This document shows, piece after piece, positions 19,295-28,168 of a stretch of DNA of 64,000 nt. The position numbers and the translations under genes are program-made. Below the pieces are notes generated by a model. It was given only the letters and a program-made list of their open reading frames with translations, made no database searches and was not told where the DNA came from. Origin of the DNA: Thermoanaerobaculia bacterium (lineage in GTDB: Bacteria; Acidobacteriota; Thermoanaerobaculia; Multivoradales; J023); the NCBI GenBank assembly GCA_030431255.1, contig JAUIJL010000033.1, positions 23,343 to 87,342 of the forward strand. Direction: 5' to 3'. The first letter of the stretch is position 1. Each line of letters opens with the position of its first letter.

Positions 19295-19802
19295 AGATAC
19301 CCGCACACAGCCGCGCGCGGGACCGGAAGGATACATGCGTGGGTGTCGGTGGTCAAGAAGCCGGAAAAGAATTTTTGACCGCCGTTCGCGGGCCCGAGCT
19401 CGAGATCTCCCCAGGGGCCTGGGACGCCCCATTCGGGAGGAATCCCGACGGGCTGCGAATGTCCCTTTCCGAGGACGCTGCACGGTCCAAAAAGGACGGC
19501 TCCACCGCCCCATTGCGAGCGGCCGGGAACGCAACCAAGGAGCGACGCGGGCCTGCGTCACCGGCTCACCCCCAATCACAGCACGTCGAGCCCTCCTCAC
19601 CACCGGCTTACGTCCCCTCAGCCTTATAATCGTTGGTTGGCGCGACCCTTGCAGCTCAAACCGTAGCCGAAGAGCGAGACACCTCCACGCTGGAGATCGA
19701 CACGCTGGAGATCGACACGCTGGAGATTGAGCAGCCCATTGGGACGCCACGCCTTGCCCGCCATCTCGCCGCCCTGGAGCCAACCTTCTAGGAGACCCGA
19801 CC
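19295..19802. other. 508-base intergenic region upstream of the VWFA-type gene
   Basis: No credible gene was seen; open frames here are Arg-rich and antisense-like. TATAAT occurs at 19625-19630 without a good -35 element and could be the -10 box of the downstream secreted protein. A 15-bp tandem repeat lies at 19687-19731. Confidence 0.45.
19687..19731 (+). repeat. 15-bp tandem repeat, three units
   Basis: ACGCTGGAGATCGAC occurs twice exactly, and a third copy is changed at the end. Each unit carries part of a CTCCA/TGGAG inverted repeat with the sequence just before the array. It is non-coding as far as can be seen and lies 70 bases upstream of the VWFA-type gene. Confidence 0.75.
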
Positions 19803-20948
19803 ATGATACGCCGCATTTCGAAGACCGCCCTGAGCCTCGCGCTCGTCACCCTCCTACTACCCGCCACCCTGCACGCACAAGCCAAAGCGGATCCGAGCGC
19901 TCGATTCGACGAGCTGGTCGAAGTCTCCGAGGTATTGCTCGACGTCTTGGTCACCAACCAAGAGGGCGACGTGGTGGTCGGCCTACAACCCGAAGATTTC
20001 ATCATCGTCGAAGACGGCCAGGAAAGAGGGGTCACCGGCGCCCAGTTCTACAGCAACCGGTTCCTGGTTCGCGACGATGCTCCCACGGACCGGGTTCTGA
20101 AGGCGCCTCCGGGAGATGTGCCCAGTGATCGCTATTTCATTCTTTTCTTCCACGACACCAGGCGTCTCGGAGATGCTTCGAATCGGCTGTACCGTCAACA
20201 GGTCCGAGCCTCCAAACACGCCAAGACTTGGGTGCAGGAAGAAATGCTCCAGGGCGATTGGGTCGCTGTTCTCAGCTATGACTACAAGCTCAAAGTCCAC
20301 TCCGACTTCACCCAGGATCGCGGCCAGCTGATCCAGGCCATCTCCAACAGCGCCGTGGGAAAGGATCCGGGCAATCAATGGGCCTCTCGGCGCGAAAACG
20401 ACAGGTCCACCGGGCCTTCCTTGCTGACCCATCTGCCGGAAGGAACGGAGCTCAGGGACGAGAGCAAGAATCTCTACGATGGCCTCTCGTTGGTCGCCGA
20501 GGCCACCCGCGACATGATCGGGCGCAAAAACCTTCTACTTTTCACCATCGGCTTCGGCGATCTGCGCAGCAACGCCGGCGGCACTTCCTTCGCGAACGGC
20601 GGCGTGATCTCTCGTCCGGACATCCGGTTCTACCCGGGCCTGAAAGAAAGCCTCAATGACAACAACGTCGCCATTTACCCGATCGACCTGACCCCCAATG
20701 AGTGGGAGCACGCCCAGCGGGACTTCCTCAACTTGCTCGCCATCGACACCGGGGGCTACTACCACTTCAACTTCGTCAGCTTCATGACCCCCATTCGTCA
20801 GATCGCCGACGAAGCCAACGGTTACTACCTGCTCAGCTATTTGGCCGAGCACCCATCGGGCCAACAGGGCTACCGGGACGTGAAAATCAAGACCCGCAAC
20901 CCCGAGCTCAAGGTCAGAGCCCGGACGGGTTATCGATTCGGGGCGTAA
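19803..20948 (+). CDS. Exported VWFA-related protein of the acidobacterial type
   Basis: 381 residues with a Sec signal peptide (MIRRISKTALSLALVTLLLP, cut near AHA-Q at about residue 25-26). VLLDVLVTNQEGDVVVGLQPEDF and VEDGQ form the opening of the VWFA-related acidobacterial domain. RYFILFFHDT lies where a MIDAS-bearing strand would be, but a canonical DxSxS is absent; the later YPIDLTP and GGYYHFN segments also fit the family. These proteins are greatly expanded in Acidobacteriota and their role is unknown. The coding region is followed directly by a REP-like array. Confidence 0.85.
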   Translation: MIRRISKTALSLALVTLLLPATLHAQAKADPSARFDELVEVSEVLLDVLVTNQEGDVVVGLQPEDFIIVEDGQERGVTGAQFYSNRFLVRDDAPTDRVLKAPPGDVPSDRYFILFFHDTRRLGDASNRLYRQQVRASKHAKTWVQEEMLQGDWVAVLSYDYKLKVHSDFTQDRGQLIQAISNSAVGKDPGNQWASRRENDRSTGPSLLTHLPEGTELRDESKNLYDGLSLVAEATRDMIGRKNLLLFTIGFGDLRSNAGGTSFANGGVISRPDIRFYPGLKESLNDNNVAIYPIDLTPNEWEHAQRDFLNLLAIDTGGYYHFNFVSFMTPIRQIADEANGYYLLSYLAEHPSGQQGYRDVKIKTRNPELKVRARTGYRFGA

Positions 20949-20966
20949 TGGGCCGGAATTCACCGC

Positions 20967-21064
20967 GTAGGGGCGAATCTCGTATTCGCCCGATGACAGG
21001 CACGGGCGATCACAGCGCGGGCCGAATAATTACAGGCTCGGGCGATCACAAGGATCGCACCTAC
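20967..21064. repeat. REP-like palindromic array between convergent genes
   Basis: GTAGGGGCGAATCTCGTATTC followed by GCCC at 20967-20991 is one palindromic unit. GGGCGATCACAAGGATCGCACCTAC-type sequence at 21040-21064 is an inverted partner. Two further partial GGGCGATCACA copies lie between. The array ends exactly at the PP2C stop codon, so it fills the gap between convergent genes. Confidence 0.7.
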
Positions 21065-21940
21065 TCAGTAGCGTTTGACGGCTTGTGTGGTCTGATCGTC
21101 GCCGGCATCCTCGCCGACGGGAATCGTCATCGGGATGGTGTCTTCCTCGGACGAGTCCGACTCCACATCCTGCTCGTCGAGAACCTTCATCAACACCACG
21201 GTGATGTTGTCGAATCCGCCACGGGCGTTGGCGTCGTGGATTAAGCGACGGCAGACGTCCTCGAGATCCTGCCGGCCGGTCAGCCGCTGGTGAATTTCCT
21301 GGTCGCTGAGCATGGTGGTCAAGCCGTCCGAGCACAGCAGGAATAGGTCACCGGGCTCCGCCAACGTCTCGATCACATCGACCACCACCTCGCTGTCGCC
21401 GCCCAACGCGCGGGTCACGACATTTTTGAGGGGATGGGATTTGGCTTGGTCCTCGGAGAGGTAACCGGCGACGACTTGCTCGTTGACCCAGGTGTGATCT
21501 TGGGTGAGCAGCTCGAGGTGCCCGTCCCGCAGCCGGTAACCGCGGCTGTCTCCCACATGGGCGATGGAGATCACCGCGCCGTCATGCATGGCTCCGACCA
21601 CGGTCGTGCCCATGCCGAGCAGGGAGCCGTCCTTACGAATCGCGTTCAAGACCTCGTCGTGGGCGAGATGAATCGAGCGTTTCAGCCGATTGGAGTGCTG
21701 CTTGAGATTTTTGTCGTAACCGACGGGCAGAGTGCCGTCGCGATCATTGGTATCGGCGATGAAGCCCAGGATCGTCTCGACCGCGATCTGAGAAGCGACC
21801 TCTCCGTGGTTGTGGCCACCCATGCCATCGGCAACGACATAGACCTGATCCTCCTCGTTGATATCGAAGTAATCTTCGTTATGGGTTCTGAGGAGTCCGA
21901 CGTCCGTCGAACCAAAGGCTTCGATACGCACCATCACCAA
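21065..21940 (-). CDS. PP2C-family Ser/Thr protein phosphatase
   Basis: Metal-dependent phosphatase that reverses Ser/Thr kinase signalling, 291 residues. The motifs are in the expected order: GSTDVGLLRTHNEDYF, VADGMGGHNHGEVAS (metal ligands), GMGTTVVGA, HVGDSRGYRLRDG, LTQDHTWVNEQ, VTRALGG, FLLCSDGLTTML and GGFDNITVVL. After residue 250 there is an acidic tail without recognised features. It is the last gene of a four-gene leftward operon and overlaps the DnaJ-TPR gene by seven bases. A partner kinase is not adjacent. Confidence 0.94.
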   Translation of the reverse strand: MVMVRIEAFGSTDVGLLRTHNEDYFDINEEDQVYVVADGMGGHNHGEVASQIAVETILGFIADTNDRDGTLPVGYDKNLKQHSNRLKRSIHLAHDEVLNAIRKDGSLLGMGTTVVGAMHDGAVISIAHVGDSRGYRLRDGHLELLTQDHTWVNEQVVAGYLSEDQAKSHPLKNVVTRALGGDSEVVVDVIETLAEPGDLFLLCSDGLTTMLSDQEIHQRLTGRQDLEDVCRRLIHDANARGGFDNITVVLMKVLDEQDVESDSSEEDTIPMTIPVGEDAGDDQTTQAVKRY

Positions 21941-22617
21941 ATCTTCCTGAACAGGCCGGTCTTCCCTTGCTCGGTCTTCGTCTCATTCGAGCCGGTCCCA
22001 GAGCCGGACGAAAGCTCTTGCAGAGCCTTTCGAATCGACGCGTCTGTGCCGGCAAGCTTCAAGGCTTGATTGTAGTACTGTTTTGCCCGCGACGTCATCC
22101 CGCTCTGCGCATAGATCTTGCCGGCGAGCTTCAGATAGGGCACGTGATTCGGCTTCAGCTCCAGGGCACGGGCGATCGCTTCCTGGGCCTTTTGCATCCA
22201 TCGGGGCTCGCGCACGCAGGTCAGAGCCAGGTGATGCCAGGCCTGGACGTTATTCGGATCGGTGTGTGCCGCACGATCGAAATTGCTCGCCGCTTCAATG
22301 AGATTATCGGCCTTGTAGGCACGGATTCCCCGATTCATGTAGACCCGCACCACATCGGAGCTGGACTGCTCGATCGCCGCTTTCGGGCGCGCAAGGTAGA
22401 GATCCACCTGCCGCCTACGTACCGGATCCATCAGCGCATTGAATGCTTCGGTAATGTTCTGAAAAAAGATCTCGGCCTCAGCCTTTTCCTCGCCCTGAAA
22501 GCGATCGGGATGCCGCTCGCGGGCCAGGGCTCGGAATCTCTGCTTGATGTCCTTATCCGTGGCGTCCCGGGCAACCCCGAGCACGGAGTAGAAGTTCTTA
22601 TGCTGTGATGATTCCAT
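21934..22617 (-). CDS. J-domain protein with TPR repeats
   Basis: 227 residues from ATG 22617; an in-frame extension to 22671 overlaps the upstream gene and lacks J-domain sequence. An N-terminal J-domain (FYSVLGVARDATDKDIKQRF, then the HPD triad) is followed by an acidic linker and about three TPRs (RGIRAYKADNLIEAASNFDRA, AWHHLALTC, LELKPNHVPYLKLAGKIYA). A J-domain fused to TPRs suggests a DnaK co-chaperone acting on a specific assembly. It is encoded between the HEAT-like protein and the phosphatase in one operon. Confidence 0.85.
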   Translation of the reverse strand: MESSQHKNFYSVLGVARDATDKDIKQRFRALARERHPDRFQGEEKAEAEIFFQNITEAFNALMDPVRRRQVDLYLARPKAAIEQSSSDVVRVYMNRGIRAYKADNLIEAASNFDRAAHTDPNNVQAWHHLALTCVREPRWMQKAQEAIARALELKPNHVPYLKLAGKIYAQSGMTSRAKQYYNQALKLAGTDASIRKALQELSSGSGTGSNETKTEQGKTGLFRKIW

Positions 22618-22627
22618 GGAGATGTGA

Positions 22628-23668
22628 CTATCGCTTGTTGAGGTAGAGGCGCCGGGCCATCTGCCGAACACCCTCGGAGGTGTTCTTGTCCTTGCCCAGA
22701 TCTCGCAGATCCTTGGTCGACATTCGCGGCACCAGCTTCATGGAAATGGGCAAGGGTGTTTTGGGGTTCTTCACCAGCGCCTTGGCGATCACATACTTCT
22801 TGATCCACTCCCTACGCTTCGGGATCTCCGCCAGCACCTCTTCGCAAACACCGCGGTTGTTGGCAATGGCTTCGACCTCGGAATCGGGCAGGGCATTCGA
22901 GGTAATCACCGTCACCGCAACCTGGGAATTGGGATCGCGGATCAACATCGCACGAATTTGACGTGAGGCTTTTCGGGCTATTTTAACCCGCATCGGCACG
23001 GGAAGCTGACGGATTTCATTGTCGGTGAGACCCCGATCCTCGTCAACCAGGTTGCCCTGCTCGTCTTCGCTCTCCAAAGCGGATTTGGCCTTGACCTCGG
23101 CGATCGCTTCCGCCATCTCCTCCTCGGTCACAGCATCGGCTTCGGCCTGAATCTCCTCGGCGCTTTTGGCCGGCACCTTGTCCTTGGGCAGAAGGTGCTC
23201 GCGGTACTCCCAAATCCGACGCTTGGTATAGCTCGAAAGCTGAGGATTCTTCTCCAGCTCGACCAGAATCTCGGGCAAGTCGAGAATCGCGTCTTGGCGA
23301 TGCACCAAAATCTCTTGGAGATCGGCCGGCAGGGTGGACGCGGCTTGCGCCAAGATATGCCTCGGGCTGTCGGCACGGCGAATGACCGCTTCGATCAGGG
23401 CCGACGACCTACCGGGACGGCTGAAGTATTCGAGCTCACGCTCCCCCGCTTGCTCCCGCAGGAAGCTCGCGACCATCTCGGTATCGACGTTTTTCAGCGT
23501 CTCCTCGGCTTGACGGGCAATCTCTCTGTCCGGGCTGACGGTCAACGCCACCTGAATCGGCAACAAATCCTCGGGCGGCAGAGGCACTAAACCCTGGGCC
23601 GCCAGCACCTGCAGATTGCGGTTGGTGCCGGACAGAATCTGATCGAGCAAGCTGGTCTGTTGGGTCAT
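22628..23668 (-). CDS. HEAT-like helical repeat protein, unknown function (paralogue 1)
   Basis: 346 residues from ATG 23668, which overlaps the rodZ-like stop as ATGA; a longer in-frame stretch upstream is antisense-like. All-helical with short repeats such as LVPLPPEDLLPIQVALTVSP, PRHILAQAASTLPADLQEIL and IAKALVKNPKTPLPISMKLVPR. The C-terminal 60 residues clearly match the end of the protein at 24900-25703. I do not recognise a named family. The operon position between rodZ-like and J-domain genes suggests a cell-envelope or assembly role, but this is inference. Confidence 0.7.
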   Translation of the reverse strand: MTQQTSLLDQILSGTNRNLQVLAAQGLVPLPPEDLLPIQVALTVSPDREIARQAEETLKNVDTEMVASFLREQAGERELEYFSRPGRSSALIEAVIRRADSPRHILAQAASTLPADLQEILVHRQDAILDLPEILVELEKNPQLSSYTKRRIWEYREHLLPKDKVPAKSAEEIQAEADAVTEEEMAEAIAEVKAKSALESEDEQGNLVDEDRGLTDNEIRQLPVPMRVKIARKASRQIRAMLIRDPNSQVAVTVITSNALPDSEVEAIANNRGVCEEVLAEIPKRREWIKKYVIAKALVKNPKTPLPISMKLVPRMSTKDLRDLGKDKNTSEGVRQMARRLYLNKR

Positions 23669-24705
23669 TCCAAGCGATCCCTCACGTTCCCGGTCGCCGC
23701 TCGCAGACCGGCGACGGTCTGGAGATCGAGCTGCAGGTCCACGACGCTCGAGCCGGGGTTGGGCTCGACCGAATACGGCATTCCGTTGACCAACATGTCG
23801 GCGACACGCACATCGCCGAGCTTGATTCGCAACTGACGCTGGGCCTCGAGACGAAGGGACTCTCCTTGGACCCGCATCTCCGCCAAGCGACGCCCCTGAT
23901 CGATGGTCGCTTCCACCCAACAATCGCCGGAGAAGTCGATCACCACCCATAACGGAGCTTGGGATTCAGCGACCTCCGGCTCGACGGCGGACGGCGTGCC
24001 GGCAGGAGTCGGTGCCTCGGAAGCGGTTTGACCCGGGGCCGCGGTGCTCAAGGCGCCGTTCAATCCGGGATCTGGGGTCGCAAGGCTGGTGGAAGCCCTC
24101 GGATTGGCGGATTCCGTCGACGGTGGGAGCTCCACACGATCGGCATCACCGCCGGACGTGGAGCCGGTCTCCGATCCTGAAGGAGCCGGGCCCGGGGAGG
24201 CCGGGAAGGTCGCCGACTCGACCGCAGAGCCACCACCCCCCAGATTCACCCGATCCGACATGTTGAAGAGCAACCACACCAGCGAGATCAACAAAGCACC
24301 GACGATCAACGCCCCCACCAACCACTTCGCGTTGGTGCTTCGAGAGCCCCGAGGTCGAGGAATCAGCTCCGGGTCCGGCTCTTCCTGATCTTTTTGGGCG
24401 CGTTGTGCAGCGAGGTAGTAATTCACCACCTCTTCCGGATCCAAACCCACATAAACGGCGTATTGCCGCAGAAAACCCTTGGTGAATACCTCGGCGGGCA
24501 GGACGTCGAAGCGGTTGCTTTCGAGTGCCTCGATGTAACGCACGCTGATCCTGCTGGCGTCGGCAACCTCGCGCGCTTCGATCTCGCGCACCTCTCTCTG
24601 TTGCCTCAGCCAAGGGCCGAAATTCTCGACATCGGTATCCGGAGGGGCGATCGGCGCCGCTTCCGAGCCCGACTCGAGGTCACGTTTTTGCCTGTTTCTT
24701 TTCAT
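23665..24705 (-). CDS. RodZ-like helix-turn-helix membrane protein
   Basis: 346 residues. The cytoplasmic N-terminal HTH (FGPWLRQQREVREIEAREVA, then ISVRYIEALESNRFDVLP and FTKGFLRQYAVYVGLDP) is the RodZ/HTH_25 domain that binds MreB in other bacteria. A single transmembrane segment lies at about 128-150 (WLVGALIVGALLISLVWLLF), then a Ser/Pro/Thr-rich periplasmic linker and a C-terminal beta domain of the DUF4115 type (DCWVEATIDQGRRL, LRIKLGDV). This layout supports a cell-shape role. No mreB is in the window. First gene of its operon. Confidence 0.85.
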   Translation of the reverse strand: MKRNRQKRDLESGSEAAPIAPPDTDVENFGPWLRQQREVREIEAREVADASRISVRYIEALESNRFDVLPAEVFTKGFLRQYAVYVGLDPEEVVNYYLAAQRAQKDQEEPDPELIPRPRGSRSTNAKWLVGALIVGALLISLVWLLFNMSDRVNLGGGGSAVESATFPASPGPAPSGSETGSTSGGDADRVELPPSTESANPRASTSLATPDPGLNGALSTAAPGQTASEAPTPAGTPSAVEPEVAESQAPLWVVIDFSGDCWVEATIDQGRRLAEMRVQGESLRLEAQRQLRIKLGDVRVADMLVNGMPYSVEPNPGSSVVDLQLDLQTVAGLRAATGNVRDRLE

Positions 24706-24814
24706 CTACGGCTCACGACCGGCACGGGCTTGCCACCAGCTCGGCCCAGGAGGATCTCTATCGGCATAAATCTGAGGGGCTCGTAGGAATCATCAAGTCG
24801 TATTTCTCCGGCAT

Positions 24815-24844
24815 ATTCTAACGTGTCCGAATCCTCGGTGTCTA
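24815..24844 (-). promoter_or_regulatory. Candidate promoter of the rodZ-like operon
   Basis: Reading leftward, TAGACA (24844-24839) and TAGAAT (24820-24815) are 18 bases apart. This predicts a leader of about 100 bases before the ATG at 24705. The match is moderate. Confidence 0.35.
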
Positions 24845-24899
24845 AAGTACTTATCGCGCTGATCCCGGCACCCGCGTTGTCTTCACCCGCTCCGAAGCT

Positions 24900-25703
24900 T
24901 CACGGTTCCGGAATCGATTCCAAAACGTAGGGCGACGGCAGCTCGCGAGCTCGGGGGCGGCTCGCCAAGACCCTCTCCGCCTCGCGCAGCACCACACTCG
25001 AATGCTTGGCCTGCCCGCACACCCGCTCCAAATCTCCCCGGCCGAGCCGCGGCAGCAGCTCGAAGACCTGCCGAAAGGGCGTCTGGGGATTGAGGCACAA
25101 GGCGAGCGCTACCTCATAGCGGGTCACCCAACGGGCATGGTCTGCCACCTCGGCCAAAGCTCTCGGAGCCGCTCCTTCATCGGTCAGCAAAGGCATCAGA
25201 GAGGCCTCGGTGGTGCGGGGATTGTCCAACAGCGCCATCAAAACCCGCTGATCCGCATTTTTTGCCAGCTGTTTCACGGTGGACGCGGTGGCACGACGGG
25301 CCAGAGCGATTTTCTCGCCCCGGGTCAGCCGGGGCAGGCGCTCCAACAAATACCGCTCGGCGACCGTACGCACGGCACCGCGAATGCGCATATCGACCGT
25401 CACCTCCAGAAGCTCGCGCCAATAGAGATCCGGTAGCCAACGCATGGCCACCGGCTCGGGGGTCCTCGGATGTTTACAAATCGCCACCCGCACGGGATGC
25501 AGCGCCACCAGGGTCCGTATCGTCGCCAGCTCCTGCAGGATTTCCGAGTCGACGAATGGATTGAGCAGCAGCTGTCTGACGTGGGCAAGGGTGAAAAAAC
25601 GCCCATAATCCCGCAACAGATCCTTCAGCTCCGGGGCCGACGCTCGACGCAATCGGACCTGAAGGTCATTGGGTAGTGGAGGATCCTGGGCCGAGCGCGC
25701 CAT
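24900..25703 (-). CDS. HEAT-like helical repeat protein, unknown function (paralogue 2)
   Basis: 267 residues from ATG 25703; the open frame continues upstream into the divergent GreA-like gene but without coding character. Short helical repeats with a recurring L-x-NP-x-TP pattern (LLNPFVDSEILQELA, ICKHPRTPEPVAM, LLDNPRTTEASLM, LCLNPQTPFRQVFELLPRLG). The C-terminal block aligns by eye with paralogue 1. Such repeats recur in uncharacterised acidobacterial and deltaproteobacterial proteins. It is separated from the rodZ-like operon by 194 bases and diverges from the long GreA gene. Confidence 0.65.
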   Translation of the reverse strand: MARSAQDPPLPNDLQVRLRRASAPELKDLLRDYGRFFTLAHVRQLLLNPFVDSEILQELATIRTLVALHPVRVAICKHPRTPEPVAMRWLPDLYWRELLEVTVDMRIRGAVRTVAERYLLERLPRLTRGEKIALARRATASTVKQLAKNADQRVLMALLDNPRTTEASLMPLLTDEGAAPRALAEVADHARWVTRYEVALALCLNPQTPFRQVFELLPRLGRGDLERVCGQAKHSSVVLREAERVLASRPRARELPSPYVLESIPEP

Positions 25704-25866
25704 TTCCGATAGTCTATCCAATCCTGAACGCCGAGCACCTGGGTCCCGAGCCCACCCCGAATGCCTCGGCCCCGTATCCCCAGACCCTTCCCGCGTCAGC
25801 GGTTGTAGAGGTCGTTGGCGAGAGCCAAGCACCGCGCACTTGCTGCGCCAGCCGGAATTTTTATTG

Positions 25867-27963
25867 ATGACCTCAAACAAAAAGACTCTCAAGCCGGTCC
25901 CTGCGGAAATCCAGAAGCTGCTCGACGACGGCAAGATCGACGCCGTCGAAGACAAGTGGATGAGCCATATCGAAAAGGCACCGGCCGATCTCGACTTCTT
26001 CACCGCCGTCGCGGCGGGGGTGGCCAAGGCCGACTCCACGGAAACCTCGAAGATCCTCTTTCAGATGCTCGACGACCAGCTGGAAGCCGCCGGCCATTGG
26101 GTCATTCGAATCGAGCTGTTGAAGCGCTGCGGCCAGACGATCATGGACAAGAGTGAGCTGCACGGCGCCATCATCACTTGTCTACGGGAGCTCTACGGCG
26201 AACGGACCCACTTCGACGATATGTTGGAGAAGGTCGGGCTGAATAAGGCCAAGGAAGACATTCCCAAAACTTGGCAGAAGGCCGACCGCTTGGAAAGCCT
26301 GATGGCCTTTGACGTCGGCTCCATCGTCCGCATGAAGGACAAGGGTGCCGGGCGGATCGAAGAGGTCAACATGGCCTTGGAGAGCTTCAAGGTGTCATTA
26401 GAAGGCGGTCTCGAGATCCGGGTCGGTTTCGGAGGTGCCGCCAAGTTGCTCGACCCCTTGGCCGCCAACCATGTGCTGCGGCGAAAGCTCGAGGACCCCG
26501 AAGGGCTGAAGAAGCTCGCACCCAGCGAGCTCTTTCGCTTGGTGATCGAAGGGGAAGGTAAATCCCTCACCGGCGCCGAGATCAAGAAAATTCTCACCGG
26601 CGTGGTCTCGGCCCAGAAGTGGAATAGCTGGTGGACCGCCGCGCGCAAGCACCCGCAGGTGCTGAACGATCCCAAAAACAAGCGCGCCTACACCTGGGCC
26701 GCCAGCTCCGAAGATGCTCAAGACACGGTTTGGGACGCCTTTCAAGTCGCCGAGCCCCAGGACCAATTAGTCATGCTTCGCCGAGACGCGGAGCGCGACG
26801 AGGCGCTCAAGAAACGCATGTCGATCGCCCTCTGGCAAGAGGCGAAATCCGTCGCCAGATCCAAGCCCGGGCTGGCCTGTGAGATTTGGTTCAACCTCGA
26901 ACGCAGCGGTGTCACTCCTCCCAGCGACGCCGATTGGATTCCGGAAAAGCTGCTCAAGACGAGTGACGAGCCCAACAAGATCCTGGCCGGCATCCAAGAG
27001 CGGCTGATGCGGGAAAAGGCCTATACCTTGGTGCGCAAGATTCGAACCGATTGGATCGACGTCTTCTCCGAGGCCTTGTGGGACGAAACCGACGCCAAGG
27101 CCCTCGACATGTTGAGCGACGCGGTCTTCGGCATGGAGAAGGATCGCTTCGACGCCTTCTTCGATCAATTGGTGAGCCAGCCGCGCAAGGCCCCAGCGGT
27201 CTTCACATGGTTGGTGGAACGGGCCGCCGACAAGCCGGAATGGATGGCGCGCAATCCGCTGCGTTTGATGCAGCAGCTGCTCTTCGCCAACACTCACGAG
27301 GATTTCGCCTCGTACCGAGCCGCCCGCCTAGCGCCCCTGTTGGAGTCCGGAGGCACATTGCCTCGGCTGCTCGACCATCTGACCTTGGAGCAGGCGGCCT
27401 CGGCCCTGGATACGGTCAAGAAGTCCCCGGGTCTCGAGGACTACCACCGAGAGCCGCTGATCAACGCTATCCACCTGCGCTTTCCGGACCTACACCAGCA
27501 GAAGGAAGCGGCGCTCTATGCCACCGAGGCGTCGATCAAGGAGAAGCGCGCCGAGCTCAAGCATCTGGCGGAGACCGAGATCCCCGAGAATCGAGAAGCG
27601 ATCGAATCGGCCCGAGAGCTCGGTGATCTGCGGGAGAACTTCGAGTACCACGCCGCGCGGCGTCGACACGAATACCTCTCCGACCGCGCCGGCAAGCTTG
27701 ACCAAGACCTTCGTCGGGTCCGACAAATCGACCCCTCGAACGTCGACGGCAGCGAGATCATCATCGGCGCCACGGTCAGCTTCCACGGCGACGAAGGTGA
27801 GACGACGTACACGATCCTCGGTCCTTGGGAAAGCGACCCGGAAAACCACATTCTGTCGAGCGAGTCGGACCTTGCGAAAAAGCTGCTCGGCAAGAGGCTG
27901 GGGGACAAGGTCGACTTGCCCGAGGGCCGTCATGAGGTCTCGAAAATCGAGCCTTGGGGCTAG
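25867..27963 (+). CDS. Long GreA-type transcription elongation factor with helical N-terminal extension
   Basis: 698 residues from ATG 25867. The last 160 residues are a GreA/GreB protein: a coiled coil whose tip reads [13 protein letters not shown] with Asp587 and Glu590 at the positions of the acidic residues that stimulate RNA cleavage by stalled RNA polymerase, then the FKBP-like C-terminal domain ([20 protein letters not shown] and [15 protein letters not shown]). The first 540 residues are mostly helical, without recognised motif apart from a small beta segment near 135-175. Chlamydial GreA has a similar large extension. Normal GreA is about 158 residues. Confidence 0.85.
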   Translation: MTSNKKTLKPVPAEIQKLLDDGKIDAVEDKWMSHIEKAPADLDFFTAVAAGVAKADSTETSKILFQMLDDQLEAAGHWVIRIELLKRCGQTIMDKSELHGAIITCLRELYGERTHFDDMLEKVGLNKAKEDIPKTWQKADRLESLMAFDVGSIVRMKDKGAGRIEEVNMALESFKVSLEGGLEIRVGFGGAAKLLDPLAANHVLRRKLEDPEGLKKLAPSELFRLVIEGEGKSLTGAEIKKILTGVVSAQKWNSWWTAARKHPQVLNDPKNKRAYTWAASSEDAQDTVWDAFQVAEPQDQLVMLRRDAERDEALKKRMSIALWQEAKSVARSKPGLACEIWFNLERSGVTPPSDADWIPEKLLKTSDEPNKILAGIQERLMREKAYTLVRKIRTDWIDVFSEALWDETDAKALDMLSDAVFGMEKDRFDAFFDQLVSQPRKAPAVFTWLVERAADKPEWMARNPLRLMQQLLFANTHEDFASYRAARLAPLLESGGTLPRLLDHLTLEQAASALDTVKKSPGLEDYHREPLINAIHLRFPDLHQQKEAALYATEASIKEKRAELKHLAETEIPENREAIESARELGDLRENFEYHAARRRHEYLSDRAGKLDQDLRRVRQIDPSNVDGSEIIIGATVSFHGDEGETTYTILGPWESDPENHILSSESDLAKKLLGKRLGDKVDLPEGRHEVSKIEPWG

Positions 27964-27969
27964 GCGGAT

Positions 27970-28166
27970 TCTCGGTGGGTCGGCGCGGCGTCCTGCGCGC
28001 GCGTCGCTACAAACTCGCGCCACCGTTGCGGACCCGCCGTAAGCTGCTGATGTGGTAGATCTTAAGCCGATTCAGACGATGAATCGCTCAGACAAGCTTC
28101 GCTTTCCGTGCTCGGCACGCCGCGCCCCTTCGAGCTCCTCGAAAACGCCAAAACTGGACGAAACCT
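27970..28166 (-). repeat. Dispersed intergenic repeat, copy A
   Basis: About 195 bases filling the gap between convergent genes, seven bases after the GreA-like stop and ending at the thioredoxin-like stop. Its reverse complement aligns almost end to end with 47692-47884; the longest shared run includes GCGAAGCTTGTCTGAGCGAT. GGCGCGGCGT near one end pairs with ACGCCGCGCC near the other, so the element can fold on itself. Confidence 0.85.
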
Positions 28167-28168
28167 GG

